A stretch of DNA of 64,000 nucleotides, taken from positions 1 to 64,000 of the forward strand of contig CAZYXZ010000004.1 in NCBI GenBank assembly GCA_964651395.1. Reading direction: 5' to 3'. The stretch is from CAZYXZ01 sp964651395. GTDB lineage: Bacteria; Actinomycetota; Actinomycetes; BP-191. This document shows, in pieces, positions 1-8,187 of the stretch (positions are counted from its first letter, which is position 1; each line of letters starts with the position of its first letter). The position numbers were made by a program, and so were the translations under genes. Under the pieces are notes generated by a model that made no database searches, was not told where the DNA came from, and was given only the letters and a program-made list of their open reading frames with translations.

Positions 1-1
1 C

Positions 2-349
2 GCCGCCGTGCTCACCAAGGCCGAGCAGGTCCTCGGCGTCGTCCACTTCGGCCGCGGCCCGACCGCCGCCCAGCAGACCGCACTCGAATGGCTCAGCCCG
101 ACCTGCTCCAACGAGGCCTGCCAAAGCCCCTACGACATCGAGCTCGACCACATCTTCGGCAGCGAATGGGCCACCACCAAGCAGACCACGGTCAACCTGC
201 TCGCCCCGCTGTGCGGGCACGACCACGACCTCAAGACCTACCAAGGCTGGGCACTCGTCGAAGGCAGCGGCAAGCGCGCCTTCGTCCCACCCGAGGACCC
301 ACGACACCCCAAGAACCAGGCGGCAGAGAAACCGCCGCCCGCCGCGTGA
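2..349 (+). CDS. HNH endonuclease domain protein, C-terminal part
   Basis: Only the 3' end of the gene is in the window; the frame is open from base 2. The visible 115 or so residues carry an HNH nuclease core: a CSNEAC cysteine pair, then ELDHIFG (the DH of the first HNH histidine), then NLLAPLCGHDHDLKT with the Asn, Cys and His residues that complete the metal site. Proteins with this ending in actinobacteria usually have a DUF222 domain at the N-terminus and occur in many copies per genome; that part is outside the window, so the full family assignment is an inference. The tail is Pro/Lys rich. It reads toward the flavoprotein at 374 with 24 bases between, but shows no functional link to the sterol genes. 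Confidence 0.75.
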   Translation, partial: AAVLTKAEQVLGVVHFGRGPTAAQQTALEWLSPTCSNEACQSPYDIELDHIFGSEWATTKQTTVNLLAPLCGHDHDLKTYQGWALVEGSGKRAFVPPEDPRHPKNQAAEKPPPAA

Positions 350-373
350 TTGCATCTGCGGTGAGGAGGTCGG

Positions 374-1564
374 ATGACGACGTACGACGCAGTGGTCGTG
401 GGTGCCCGCTGCGCCGGATCCCTGGTCGCGGGGCAGCTGGCCAGAGCGGGCTGGAGCACCGTGATGGTGGACAAAGCCACGTTCCCCAGCGACACGGTGT
501 CGACGCACTTCGTGTTCCCGAACACCGTGGCGCGCTTCGCCGCGCTCGGCATCCTCGCGCGGCTGCAGGACCGGCACGACATCCCGTGGCTCCAGCTGCA
601 CTGGCGGATGATGGAGCACCGGGTCGCCGGTGAGTTCACCCCGATCGACGGCCACACCCACGGCACGTCGGTTCGTCGCGTCTCCCTCGACCACGTGCTG
701 GTCGAGTGGGCCGCGGACGCCGGAGTGCAGACGCGCTTCGGCACTCCGGTCGAGGCCCTCCTCGGCGCCGGCACCGACGACGACCCCGTGCGGGGAGTGC
801 TGGTCCGCGGCGGCGAGGAGATCGGTGCGCGATGGGTGATCGGCGCCGACGGCCGCTCCTCCACGGTCGCCAGCCTGCTCGGGCTCGGGAAGCAGCGAGA
901 GCTGCAGGGGGACCAGGCCTACCTCATGGCCTACTGGCGCGGCCTTCCTGGCCGCGACGCCGGCCAGCTGGTCATCCACGACGACCGGTCCGCGCTGATG
1001 TGGAACCCCTGCGAGGACGGCACCGGCCTGTTGTCCTACGCAGCCAGCCCGGAGATCACGCGTGGCAGCGCGGCGGACCGGCTGGCCACCTTCCGCGCCG
1101 GTGTCGCGAAGTTCCCCGACGTGATCACCGCGGAGCAGCTCGACGCAGCCGAGATGATCTCGGACATCGTGGTCGTGCCCGAGACCATGATGCGAGGCTT
1201 CTACCGCCAGGCCAACGGGCCGGGCTGGGCACTCGTCGGCGACGCCGGTCACTTCAAGCACCCGTCTACCGCACAGGGCATCAGTGACGCCGTGGAGCAG
1301 GCCATCCACGTAGCCGCGGCGCTGGACGGCGACGACCCCGAGCTCACGGGCTACGAGCAGTGGCGCAACGCGCGGAGCAAGGGCCACTACGAGTGGTCGT
1401 TCGCCTACGGCACCTGGCCGCCTGACCCGGACCTCACACGTCGCTACTTCAAGGGCCTCAGCGAGGATCCCGCGGCCACCCAGGACTTCGCGGACATCTT
1501 CACCCGGCTCAAGGACCCGTCGGAACTGACCACGCCCGAGCGCCTGGCCGCCTGGTTCAGCTAA
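374..1564 (+). CDS. FAD-dependent oxidoreductase (geranylgeranyl-reductase/hydroxylase-like fold)
   Basis: A 396-residue flavoprotein of the PHBH/geranylgeranyl reductase type. The dinucleotide-binding turn is at residues 7-20 with GARCAG in place of GxGxxG, a GADGRSS motif is at 157-163, and the FAD ribityl-binding GDAGHF motif is at 289-294, in the right order and spacing for the family. The start is supported by GAGGAGG at 363-369, four bases before the ATG. The 3' end overlaps the convergent KstR-like gene by four bases. The substrate is not evident; a steroid or lipid substrate is plausible only from context. Confidence 0.8.
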   Translation: MTTYDAVVVGARCAGSLVAGQLARAGWSTVMVDKATFPSDTVSTHFVFPNTVARFAALGILARLQDRHDIPWLQLHWRMMEHRVAGEFTPIDGHTHGTSVRRVSLDHVLVEWAADAGVQTRFGTPVEALLGAGTDDDPVRGVLVRGGEEIGARWVIGADGRSSTVASLLGLGKQRELQGDQAYLMAYWRGLPGRDAGQLVIHDDRSALMWNPCEDGTGLLSYAASPEITRGSAADRLATFRAGVAKFPDVITAEQLDAAEMISDIVVVPETMMRGFYRQANGPGWALVGDAGHFKHPSTAQGISDAVEQAIHVAAALDGDDPELTGYEQWRNARSKGHYEWSFAYGTWPPDPDLTRRYFKGLSEDPAATQDFADIFTRLKDPSELTTPERLAAWFS

Positions 1565-2157
1565 CGGGGCAGCACCTTGTCGGCGGTGGCGCGGAGGGAC
1601 TCGAGGACCTCGTCAAGGGTCATGCGCTCGCCGAGCCACTGGACGATGTCGGAGAGCCAGACCTTGGCGATGATCGCCGCGGCCAGCTTGTCCTCGTCGG
1701 TGGGCGGCTCGTCGACGCCGTGCGTGGCGCCGGAGATGACGGACTCGAAGATGGTCCGCACGCGGTCGACGTCCGAGGCCACGGTGCCGTCCGCGAACAT
1801 GACCGCGCGGACCAGCGCGCCGGACAGCTCGCGGTGCCGCGCCAGCGAGCGCGTGACGTAGGCGACGACCTCCATGACCCGGTCGGTCGCGTTGCCGTCG
1901 CCGTCCGACTGCGAACGCGCCCGGTCGCGGAGCAGCTCGAGCTCGTCGCCCATCGCCGCGACGAGCAGGTGCACCTTGGACGGGAAGTACCGGTAGAGCG
2001 TGCCGAGGGCGACGTCGGCCCGCTCGGCCACTTCGCGCATCTGCACCGCGTCGTAACCGCCGAGCGCCAGCGACAGGGCGGCCTGGAGCATGCGCTCCCG
2101 CCGCGCCCGCTGCGAGGGCGTGGCCGCGACGTCGTCGATCCCGCGCGCAACGCTCAC
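1561..2157 (-). CDS. kstR: TetR-family repressor, KstR-like
   Basis: A 198-residue TetR regulator whose N-terminal half matches what I recall of mycobacterial KstR, the repressor of cholesterol catabolism: GGYDAVQMREVAERADVA followed by LGTLYRYFPSKVHLL (helix-turn-helix about residues 39-63). KstR is released from DNA by a 3-oxo-cholestenoyl-CoA-type ligand. The GTG start overlaps the stop of the FadD19-like gene (GTGA), making this the last gene of the operon read from 8105. A KstR-type operator at 8138 controls that operon, so the repressor probably regulates itself. In M. tuberculosis kstR sits elsewhere, next to other steroid genes. The ligand-binding half is more divergent, so exact orthology needs a tree. 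Confidence 0.85.
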   Translation of the reverse strand: MSVARGIDDVAATPSQRARRERMLQAALSLALGGYDAVQMREVAERADVALGTLYRYFPSKVHLLVAAMGDELELLRDRARSQSDGDGNATDRVMEVVAYVTRSLARHRELSGALVRAVMFADGTVASDVDRVRTIFESVISGATHGVDEPPTDEDKLAAAIIAKVWLSDIVQWLGERMTLDEVLESLRATADKVLPR

Positions 2158-3761
2158 GTAGCGGACCCGACGCGCTTCGCCGCCTCGGCGGCCACCTTCG
2201 TCGCCCACGGGTAGTCCGGCTTGCCGCTCGGCGAGCGCTGTACGCCGGGCACCAGCTCGACCAGCCGCGGGACCTTGTAGCCGGCCACACGGGTGCGGCA
2301 GTGCTCCTGGATCTCCGCGACGCTGGGCGCATCGACCTCCTCGCGCAGCTGCACGAGCGCGGCCACCTTGTTGCCGAACTTCTCGTCCGGTACGCCGACG
2401 ACGATCGCGTCGAAGATGGCCGGGTGCGCCTTCAGCGCAGCCTCGACCTCGTCCGGGAAGACCTTCTCGCCGCCGGTGTTGATGCACAGCGACGCGCGGC
2501 CGAGCACCGAGATCGTGCCGTCCTCCTCGACCCGCGCGAGGTCGCCGAGCAGCACCCAGCGCACGCCGTCCACCTCGACGAACGTCTCCTTCGTCTTGGC
2601 CTCGTCGCCGTAGTAGCCCATCGGCACGTAGCCGCGCTGCGCGACCCGGCCGACTTCGTCGGTGCCGGGCGTGACCGGCTTGAGGTCGTCGCCGAGTACG
2701 GCGGTGCGGTCGTTGACCGTGAACCGCAAGCCCTTGTCCGGCGAGGACCCGGCGACGCCGGTCCCGGTGAAGCCGGTCTCGGACGCGCCGAAGTTGTCGA
2801 GCAGGTTCGTGTAGTCCGGCACGTGCAGCCGCAGCAGGTCCTTGACCGTCTCCGACAGGATCGCGCCGGCCGAGCTGATCGCGACGACCGACGACAGGTC
2901 CGCGCCCTTGCACTCGCCGGCCAGCGCCTCGGCGATCGGCCGCGCCATGGCGTCGCCCACGAGGGAGACGCTGTTGACCTTCTCGCGCTCGATCAGCCGG
3001 ATCACTTCGACCGGGTCGAACTTGCGCAGCAGCACGGTCTTCGACGCCTGGAGGAACGAGATCCACGTCGCGAGCTGCGCGGCGCCGTGCATGAGCGGCG
3101 CCACGGGGAACATGACGAGCGGGTAGCGGTCGGCCGCACGCGCGCCGATCTCCTCGGGTGTCTTCACCGGCTCGCCAACCGGCTCGCCGCCGCCCATGCC
3201 GGCGAAGAAGATGTCCTCGTGGCGCCACATGACGCCCTTCGGCATGCCGGTCGTGCCGCCCGTGTAGATGATGTAGAGGTCCTTGCCGGACCGTTCGCCG
3301 AAGCCCCTCTCGGGCGACGCGGCGGCCAGCGCGGCGTCGAAGTCGACGGCGAAGTCCGGCGTCGGCTCCCCCACCGAGATGAAGTGCTTGAGCGTCGGAA
3401 CGCGCGGCGCGACCGCCGCCACCCGGTCGGCGAACTCGGCCTCGTGGATCAGCGCGACCAGGTCGGCGTCGTTGAAGAGATAGGCGAGCTCCTCCTCGAC
3501 ATACCGGTAGTTCACGTTGACCGGCACCGCGCGGATCTTGAAGCAGGCCACCATCGCGGTGACGTACTCAGGCCCGTTGTAGAGCTGCACGCCGACGTGC
3601 TGACCGGGCTCGACACCCGCGTCGGCCAGGTGATGGGCCAGCCGGTTGGCGCGCTCGTCCAACGACGAGTACGTGAGCCGCGTGTCGCCGCAGACCAGGC
3701 ACTCCCGGTCGGGAATGGCGTCGGCGAGGCTCTCGAACAGGTCGGCGAGGTTGAACTCCAC
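2154..3761 (-). CDS. fadD19: Steroid side-chain acyl-CoA synthetase, FadD19-like
   Basis: A 535-residue AMP-forming acyl-CoA ligase. The AMP-binding P-loop YTGGTTGMPKGVMWRHED, the GASETGFTG adenine region, GDLARVEEDGT and the C-terminal KVPR...SPSGKPDY lysine region are all present and match FadD19 more closely than general fatty acid ligases (for example NVNYRYVEEELAYLFNDADLVALIHE). In Rhodococcus and Mycobacterium FadD19 activates the C26 or C27 carboxyl of the sterol side chain and is needed for C24-branched sterols. It lies 18 bases after the FadE27-like gene and overlaps the repressor gene. Role as a sterol CoA ligase is inferred from sequence and operon. Confidence 0.85.
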   Translation of the reverse strand: MEFNLADLFESLADAIPDRECLVCGDTRLTYSSLDERANRLAHHLADAGVEPGQHVGVQLYNGPEYVTAMVACFKIRAVPVNVNYRYVEEELAYLFNDADLVALIHEAEFADRVAAVAPRVPTLKHFISVGEPTPDFAVDFDAALAAASPERGFGERSGKDLYIIYTGGTTGMPKGVMWRHEDIFFAGMGGGEPVGEPVKTPEEIGARAADRYPLVMFPVAPLMHGAAQLATWISFLQASKTVLLRKFDPVEVIRLIEREKVNSVSLVGDAMARPIAEALAGECKGADLSSVVAISSAGAILSETVKDLLRLHVPDYTNLLDNFGASETGFTGTGVAGSSPDKGLRFTVNDRTAVLGDDLKPVTPGTDEVGRVAQRGYVPMGYYGDEAKTKETFVEVDGVRWVLLGDLARVEEDGTISVLGRASLCINTGGEKVFPDEVEAALKAHPAIFDAIVVGVPDEKFGNKVAALVQLREEVDAPSVAEIQEHCRTRVAGYKVPRLVELVPGVQRSPSGKPDYPWATKVAAEAAKRVGSAT

Positions 3762-3779
3762 GACGGTGTGTCTCCTGAC

Positions 3780-4904
3780 CTAGACCGGCTGGGCGGCGAG
3801 CGAAGCACCGAGCGCCACGAGCTGGCGGGTCGGCGTACCGAGGGTGTGCTCGATCTGCTTGATCCAGAGGAAGTAGCGGTGCAGCGGGTAGTCCATGTCG
3901 ACGCCGATTCCCCCGTGCAGGTGCTGCGCCGCGTGCACGACGCGCCCGCCGCCGTCGCCGGCCCAGAACTTCGCGACCGCGATCTCGTCGGCGGCCGGGT
4001 GCCCCTCGGCGAGGCGCCAGACCGCCTGGTACGCCGTCAGCCGCGACACCTCCGCGTCGATGAACGCGTCCGCCGCGCGCTGCGCGACGGCCTGGAACTC
4101 GGCGATCGGCTTGTCCCATTGCTTGCGCTCACCGGTGTACTTCGCGGTCATGCGCAGCGCCGCCCACATCGCGCCCTGCGCGAGCATGCACAGGGCGGCC
4201 GTGCCGTGCTGCACGGCGTAGCGGATCGCCTCGGTCGCGCCGTCGCCGACCGCGATCACGTCGGCGTCCGGCACGACGACGTCGTCGAGCACGAGGTTCG
4301 CGAGCGGCTCACGGTTGGTCGTGGAGAGCTCGGTCACCTTCGCGGCGCCTGGCGCGACGAGGAAGAGCCCGACGCCGTCCGGCGTGGCAGCGGGCATGAG
4401 GACGTAGGCCGCCTCGGCGCCGTAGGGGACGTACGCCTTCTCGCCGGAGAGCTTCCAGCCGCCGTCCACCTTGGTCGCCGTGGTGGTCGGTGCGAGCGGG
4501 TCGGTCTCCCCCGGCTCGGCCAGCGCAGCGGTGAGCAGCAGCGAGCCGTCGGCGACGCCGGGCAGCAGGCGAGTCTTCTGCTCCTCCGTGCCGTAGCTCG
4601 TGACCGGCAGCGCGCCGAGCACCAGCGTCGCGACCGCCGGCACGGGCGCGACCGACTTGCCCAGCTCCTCGAGAAGGACGCCGAGCTCGATGAAGCCAAG
4701 TCCGGAGCCGCCGTGCGCCTCGGGCACAGCGAGCGCGGTGAGCCCACCCTCGGCGAGCTTGGCCCACAGCTCGGGGTCCCAGACGCCGCCGGATGCCGCT
4801 TTGGCCTCCAGCGCGTTGAGCCGCTCGTGCGTCGCGTGGTCGCCGAGGATCTCGGCCGCCAGCTTGGCGATCGACTGCTGGTCGTCGCTCAGTGAGAAGT
4901 CCAC
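3780..4904 (-). CDS. fadE27: Acyl-CoA dehydrogenase subunit, FadE27-like (ChsE5 type)
   Basis: A 374-residue acyl-CoA dehydrogenase fold protein. It resembles the non-catalytic partner subunit of mycobacterial steroid dehydrogenases: HGGIGVDMDYPLHRYFLWIKQIEHTLG near the end is close to FadE27, and the region that holds the catalytic Glu in the partner reads QHGTAALCMLAQG here, with no Glu at that point. In M. tuberculosis FadE26-FadE27 form an alpha2beta2 enzyme that introduces the first double bond into the cholesterol side chain thioester. The gene follows its FadE26-like partner by 16 bases, the expected pairing. Confidence 0.82.
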   Translation of the reverse strand: MDFSLSDDQQSIAKLAAEILGDHATHERLNALEAKAASGGVWDPELWAKLAEGGLTALAVPEAHGGSGLGFIELGVLLEELGKSVAPVPAVATLVLGALPVTSYGTEEQKTRLLPGVADGSLLLTAALAEPGETDPLAPTTTATKVDGGWKLSGEKAYVPYGAEAAYVLMPAATPDGVGLFLVAPGAAKVTELSTTNREPLANLVLDDVVVPDADVIAVGDGATEAIRYAVQHGTAALCMLAQGAMWAALRMTAKYTGERKQWDKPIAEFQAVAQRAADAFIDAEVSRLTAYQAVWRLAEGHPAADEIAVAKFWAGDGGGRVVHAAQHLHGGIGVDMDYPLHRYFLWIKQIEHTLGTPTRQLVALGASLAAQPV

Positions 4905-4920
4905 GTCTGTCGTCCCCGCT

Positions 4921-6096
4921 CTATCGCATGGACCGGGGCATGCCCAGTCCGAAGATGGCGATCAGGTCGCGCTGGATCTCGTTGGTCCCACCACCGAAGG
5001 TGAGGATCAGGACCCCGCGGTACGAGCGCTCGATGCGTCCGGCGAGCACCGCCCCCGGGGACTCGCGCTGCAGGATGCCGGCAGCACCGAGCACCTCGAG
5101 GAGCAGGCCGTAGGCCTCGCAGTAGAGCTGCGTGCCGTAGACCTTGGTGGCGCTGGAGTCGGCCGGCGAGATCTGGCCGACCGTCGTCGTCCAGGCCACC
5201 TTCCAGTTCAGGAGCCGCAGGCCCTCGAGCTTGGCGTGCACGCGGGCCAGGTGGACCCGCACCCACTCCTGGTCGATGACCCGCTCGCCGCTGGCCAGCT
5301 TGGTGTCCTGCGCCCACTTGCGGGTCTCCAGGTACGCGCGCTCCAGGCCGCCACTCGGTGCGAGGGAGACGCGCTCGAAGTTGAGCTGCGTCGTGATCGC
5401 CTTCCAGCCGCCGTTGAGCTCGCCGACCAGGTTGCTGGCCGGCACGCGCACGTCGTCGTAGAAGGTCGCGAAGGTGTGCGCCCCGCCGATCGTGTTGATC
5501 GGCGTGAACGAGAAGCCGGGCGCGTCGGTCGGCACCAGGATGATCGAGATGCCCTTGTGCTTCTTGGCGTCCGGGTCGGTGCGCACCGCGAGCCAGATGT
5601 AGTCGGCGTGGTCGACCAGCGACGTGAAGATCTTCTGCCCGTTGATCACCCAGTGGTCGCCGTCGAGGACCGCCTTCGTCTTCAACGAGGCGAGGTCCGT
5701 ACCGGCCGTCGGCTCGGTGTAGCCGATCGAGAAGTAGACGTCGCCCTGGAGGATGCGCGGCAGGATCTCGTTCTTCATCTCCTCCGAGCCGAAGTGCGCG
5801 ATCGCCGGGCCGACGGTGTTGATGGTGAGGAAAGGCACCGGCGCCCCGGCCCGCTGCGCCTCGTCGTAGAAGATGAACTGCTCGATCGGGCCGAGCCCGC
5901 GGCCGCCGTACTCCTTGGCCCAGCCGAGGCCCAGCCAGCCGTCCGTGCCGAGCTGGCGGACCGCCTTCTTCGACTCCGGCCCGCCCATCTCGCCGCGCGC
6001 GAGCTCTTCGGTCAACGCCGGCGTCATGAGCTGCTCGAAGTACGCGCGCAGCTCGTCGCGGAGCGCGAGCTGGTCCGTGGTGTACGCGATCTGCAT
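4921..6096 (-). CDS. fadE26: Acyl-CoA dehydrogenase catalytic subunit, FadE26-like (ChsE4 type)
   Basis: A 391-residue acyl-CoA dehydrogenase. APVPFLTINTVGP (85-97), the FAD-binding SIGYTEPTAGTDLASL (123-138), and LTFGGGTNEIQRDLIA near the end follow FadE26 rather than FadE29. The candidate catalytic base is Glu241 in LNFERVSL, at the position of the catalytic Glu of mycobacterial ChsE4. It would act with the product of 3780-4904 as a heterotetramer on the C26-CoA or C27-CoA sterol side chain. It begins 27 bases after the SDR gene in the same operon. Confidence 0.85.
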   Translation of the reverse strand: MQIAYTTDQLALRDELRAYFEQLMTPALTEELARGEMGGPESKKAVRQLGTDGWLGLGWAKEYGGRGLGPIEQFIFYDEAQRAGAPVPFLTINTVGPAIAHFGSEEMKNEILPRILQGDVYFSIGYTEPTAGTDLASLKTKAVLDGDHWVINGQKIFTSLVDHADYIWLAVRTDPDAKKHKGISIILVPTDAPGFSFTPINTIGGAHTFATFYDDVRVPASNLVGELNGGWKAITTQLNFERVSLAPSGGLERAYLETRKWAQDTKLASGERVIDQEWVRVHLARVHAKLEGLRLLNWKVAWTTTVGQISPADSSATKVYGTQLYCEAYGLLLEVLGAAGILQRESPGAVLAGRIERSYRGVLILTFGGGTNEIQRDLIAIFGLGMPRSMR

Positions 6097-6123
6097 GTGC
6101 CCAGCCTCTATTCGACGGCTCAG

Positions 6124-6888
6124 TTATTCGACGTGGAAGCCGGCGTCGGCGGTGGCCCCGCCGTCGACGACGAACTCGGCCCCGGTGCAGTACGACGCGT
6201 CGTCGCTCGCGAGGAACGCGACCACCGCAGCCACCTCATGTGGCTGCCCGACCCGCTTGAGGCCGGCCACCTTCTTGCCCAGCCACTTCATGCCCTCGTC
6301 GTCGACCCCGACGCCGCGGACCATCTGCGTGTCGATCGATCCCGGGTGCACGGAGTTGACCCGGATCCTCTCCTTGCCCAGCTCCAGCGCCGCGACCTTC
6401 GTGATGCCGCGGACGCCGAACTTGCTGGCCGTGTAGGCCCCGCAGCCGACCGTCCCACCGAGCCCCTCGGTCGAGGAGATGTTGACGATGGAACCGCCGC
6501 CGGCGCGGCGCAGGGCGGGGATCGCCGCGCGCATCCCGAAGAACGTGCCCTTGAGGTTGACGTCGAGGATCCGCTCGAACTCCTCGGTCGTGCAGTCGGC
6601 GACCGCGGCGAACTTGAGGATGCCGGCGTTGTTGACCAGCACGTCGAGCTTGCCGAAGACCCGCTCGGTCTCGGCGACCGCGTCTGCCCACTGCGCCTCG
6701 TCGCTGACGTCGAGGTGGACGGCGTACCCGCTCTCACCCAACGCGTCCGCGGTCGTCTTCGCGTCGTCGTCGAGGACGTCCGCGACGACGACCTTCGCAC
6801 CCTCGTCGACCAGCCGCTGCGCGATCGCCGCGCCGCTGCCCCGCGCCGCGCCGGTGACCAGCGCGACCCGGCCCTCGAGCCGCCTCAC
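6124..6888 (-). CDS. Hydroxysteroid/hydroxyacyl dehydrogenase, SDR family (FabG3/Rv2002-like)
   Basis: A 254-residue classical short-chain dehydrogenase. Cofactor motif TGAARGSG near residue 12, NNAG in the middle, catalytic Ser in NISSTEG and YTASKFGVRG with the YxxxK pair. Acidic VADVLDD after the second strand predicts NAD. Several stretches (VHLDVSDEAQW, RILDVNLKGTFFGMRA, YCTGAEFVVDGG) follow M. tuberculosis Rv2002, a 3alpha/20beta-hydroxysteroid dehydrogenase. The GTG start at 6888 overlaps the P450 stop (GTGA), so the longer upstream frame is rejected. It could oxidise a sterol ring hydroxyl or the beta-hydroxyacyl-CoA of the side chain. Confidence 0.8.
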   Translation of the reverse strand: MRRLEGRVALVTGAARGSGAAIAQRLVDEGAKVVVADVLDDDAKTTADALGESGYAVHLDVSDEAQWADAVAETERVFGKLDVLVNNAGILKFAAVADCTTEEFERILDVNLKGTFFGMRAAIPALRRAGGGSIVNISSTEGLGGTVGCGAYTASKFGVRGITKVAALELGKERIRVNSVHPGSIDTQMVRGVGVDDEGMKWLGKKVAGLKRVGQPHEVAAVVAFLASDDASYCTGAEFVVDGGATADAGFHVE

Positions 6889-8105
6889 GCCTTCGCCGGG
6901 ATGAAGCGGACCGGGAGCTCCTTGATGCCGTTGATGAAGTTCGACCGCAGCCGGCGGGCCGGCGCGGTCTGCTCGACCCGCTCCACTTTCGCCAGCAGTG
7001 TGCGGAAGAAGACGGTCAGCTCGAGCCGCGCGAGGTGCGTGCCGAGGCAGAAGTGCGGCCCGCCGCCGCCGTAGCCGACATGCGGGTTGGGGTTGCGGCC
7101 GACGTCGAAGACGTCCGGGTTCTCGAAGACGGTCTCGTCGCGGTTGGCCGACGTGTAGTAGATGACGACCTTGTCGCCCTTCTTGATCAGCGTGCCGTTG
7201 AGGTCGAAGTCGGCCATCGCCGTACGCCGGAACTCCATCACCGGCGTCGACCAGCGGACGATCTCCTCGACGGCGGACGTGATCAGGCTCGGGTCGTCCT
7301 TGAGCCGCTGCCACTGGTCGGGGTGCTCCATCAGGGCGAGCATGCCGCCGCTCATCGCGTTGCGGGTCGTCTCGTTGCCCGCGACCGCGAGCAGGATGAA
7401 GAACATGTCGAACTCGAGCTCGGAGAGGACGTTGCCGTGCTCGTCCGGTGCGATGAGCCGGCTGACGATGTCGTCCTCGGGGTTCTCGCGCTTCTTCGCG
7501 CCGAGCTCGTTGGCGTAGACGATGATCTCCATCGCCGCCTTCTGCGCGTCGGCCGCGGTGTTCTGGAACTCGGGGTCGTCGAAGCCGATCATCGTGTTCG
7601 ACCACTCGAAGACCTTGTGCCGGTCCTCGGTCGGAACACCCATGAGCTCGGCGATCATGATCAGCGGGAGCTCGGCCGAGCAGAGCGTCACGAAGTCGCC
7701 CTCACCCTTGGCGATGGCGTTGTCGACCAGCTCGTCGCAGATCTCCTGGGAGCGCGCCTCCAGCCGGTCGATCATGCGCGGCGTGAAGCCCCGGTTGACC
7801 AGGCTGCGCAGCCGGGTGTGCTCCGGGTCGTCCATGTTCAGCATGATCAGCTGCTGCTGCATGAGCGAGTCGGGGTCGGACTCGAAGAGCATCGCGGTGC
7901 GCTCGTACGACGAGAACAGCTCCGGGTGCCGGGACACGAAGACGACGTCCTCGTGCCGGGTCAGGCACCAGTAGCCCGGACCGTCGGGCAGCTCCGGGTC
8001 GGGATGCCGGTAGTGCGGCGCCTCGTTGCGCAGCCGCTTGAAGTCCTCGTGCGGCACGCCGGGGACGAACCGGTCGGGGTCGTAGACGTCGACGTCGATG
8101 GACAT
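6885..8105 (-). CDS. Cytochrome P450, CYP125-like sterol C26/C27 monooxygenase
   Basis: A 406-residue bacterial P450. The I-helix has AVAGNETTRNAMSGG, the K-helix ExxR is EEIVRW, and the heme loop is YGGGGPHFCLGTHLARLE with the Cys thiolate. NMDDPEHTRLRSLVNRGFTPR and the AGNETTRN motif are shared with CYP125, which oxidises the terminal carbon of cholesterol or cholestenone to the acid; the heme loop differs (GGGPHFCLG against GGTGAHYCIG), so it may be a sister subfamily. The position opposite a FadA5-like thiolase across a KstR operator is the same as the cyp125-fadA5 pair in M. tuberculosis. First gene of the operon running to 1561. Confidence 0.82.
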   Translation of the reverse strand: MSIDVDVYDPDRFVPGVPHEDFKRLRNEAPHYRHPDPELPDGPGYWCLTRHEDVVFVSRHPELFSSYERTAMLFESDPDSLMQQQLIMLNMDDPEHTRLRSLVNRGFTPRMIDRLEARSQEICDELVDNAIAKGEGDFVTLCSAELPLIMIAELMGVPTEDRHKVFEWSNTMIGFDDPEFQNTAADAQKAAMEIIVYANELGAKKRENPEDDIVSRLIAPDEHGNVLSELEFDMFFILLAVAGNETTRNAMSGGMLALMEHPDQWQRLKDDPSLITSAVEEIVRWSTPVMEFRRTAMADFDLNGTLIKKGDKVVIYYTSANRDETVFENPDVFDVGRNPNPHVGYGGGGPHFCLGTHLARLELTVFFRTLLAKVERVEQTAPARRLRSNFINGIKELPVRFIPAKA

Positions 8106-8137
8106 GGGCCGAGAACCCCTCCGGTGACGGATGAAAC

Positions 8138-8151
8138 TAGAACGTGTTGTA
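8138..8151. promoter_or_regulatory. KstR-type operator between P450 operon and fadA5
   Basis: TAGAACGTGTTGTA fits the known KstR consensus TNNAACNNGTTNNA at every fixed position. It lies in the 82-base divergent gap, 32 bases from the P450 start and 36 from the thiolase start, so one repressor dimer could control both directions. Confidence 0.85.
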
Positions 8152-8187
8152 CTTTAGCCCTGGAATCCAGCCGAGGGGAACCCCGCC

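Noticed and set aside
1561..3228. A single 555-codon fusion of the repressor with upstream sequence
   Set aside because: The upstream part is a shadow of the FadD19-like gene; a GTG overlapping the ligase stop gives a normal TetR length.
2301..4895. A long plus-strand open frame of over 800 codons
   Set aside because: It is antisense to the FadD19- and FadE27-like genes, is Arg/Gly/Asp-repetitive as expected of high-GC shadow frames, and shows no domain.
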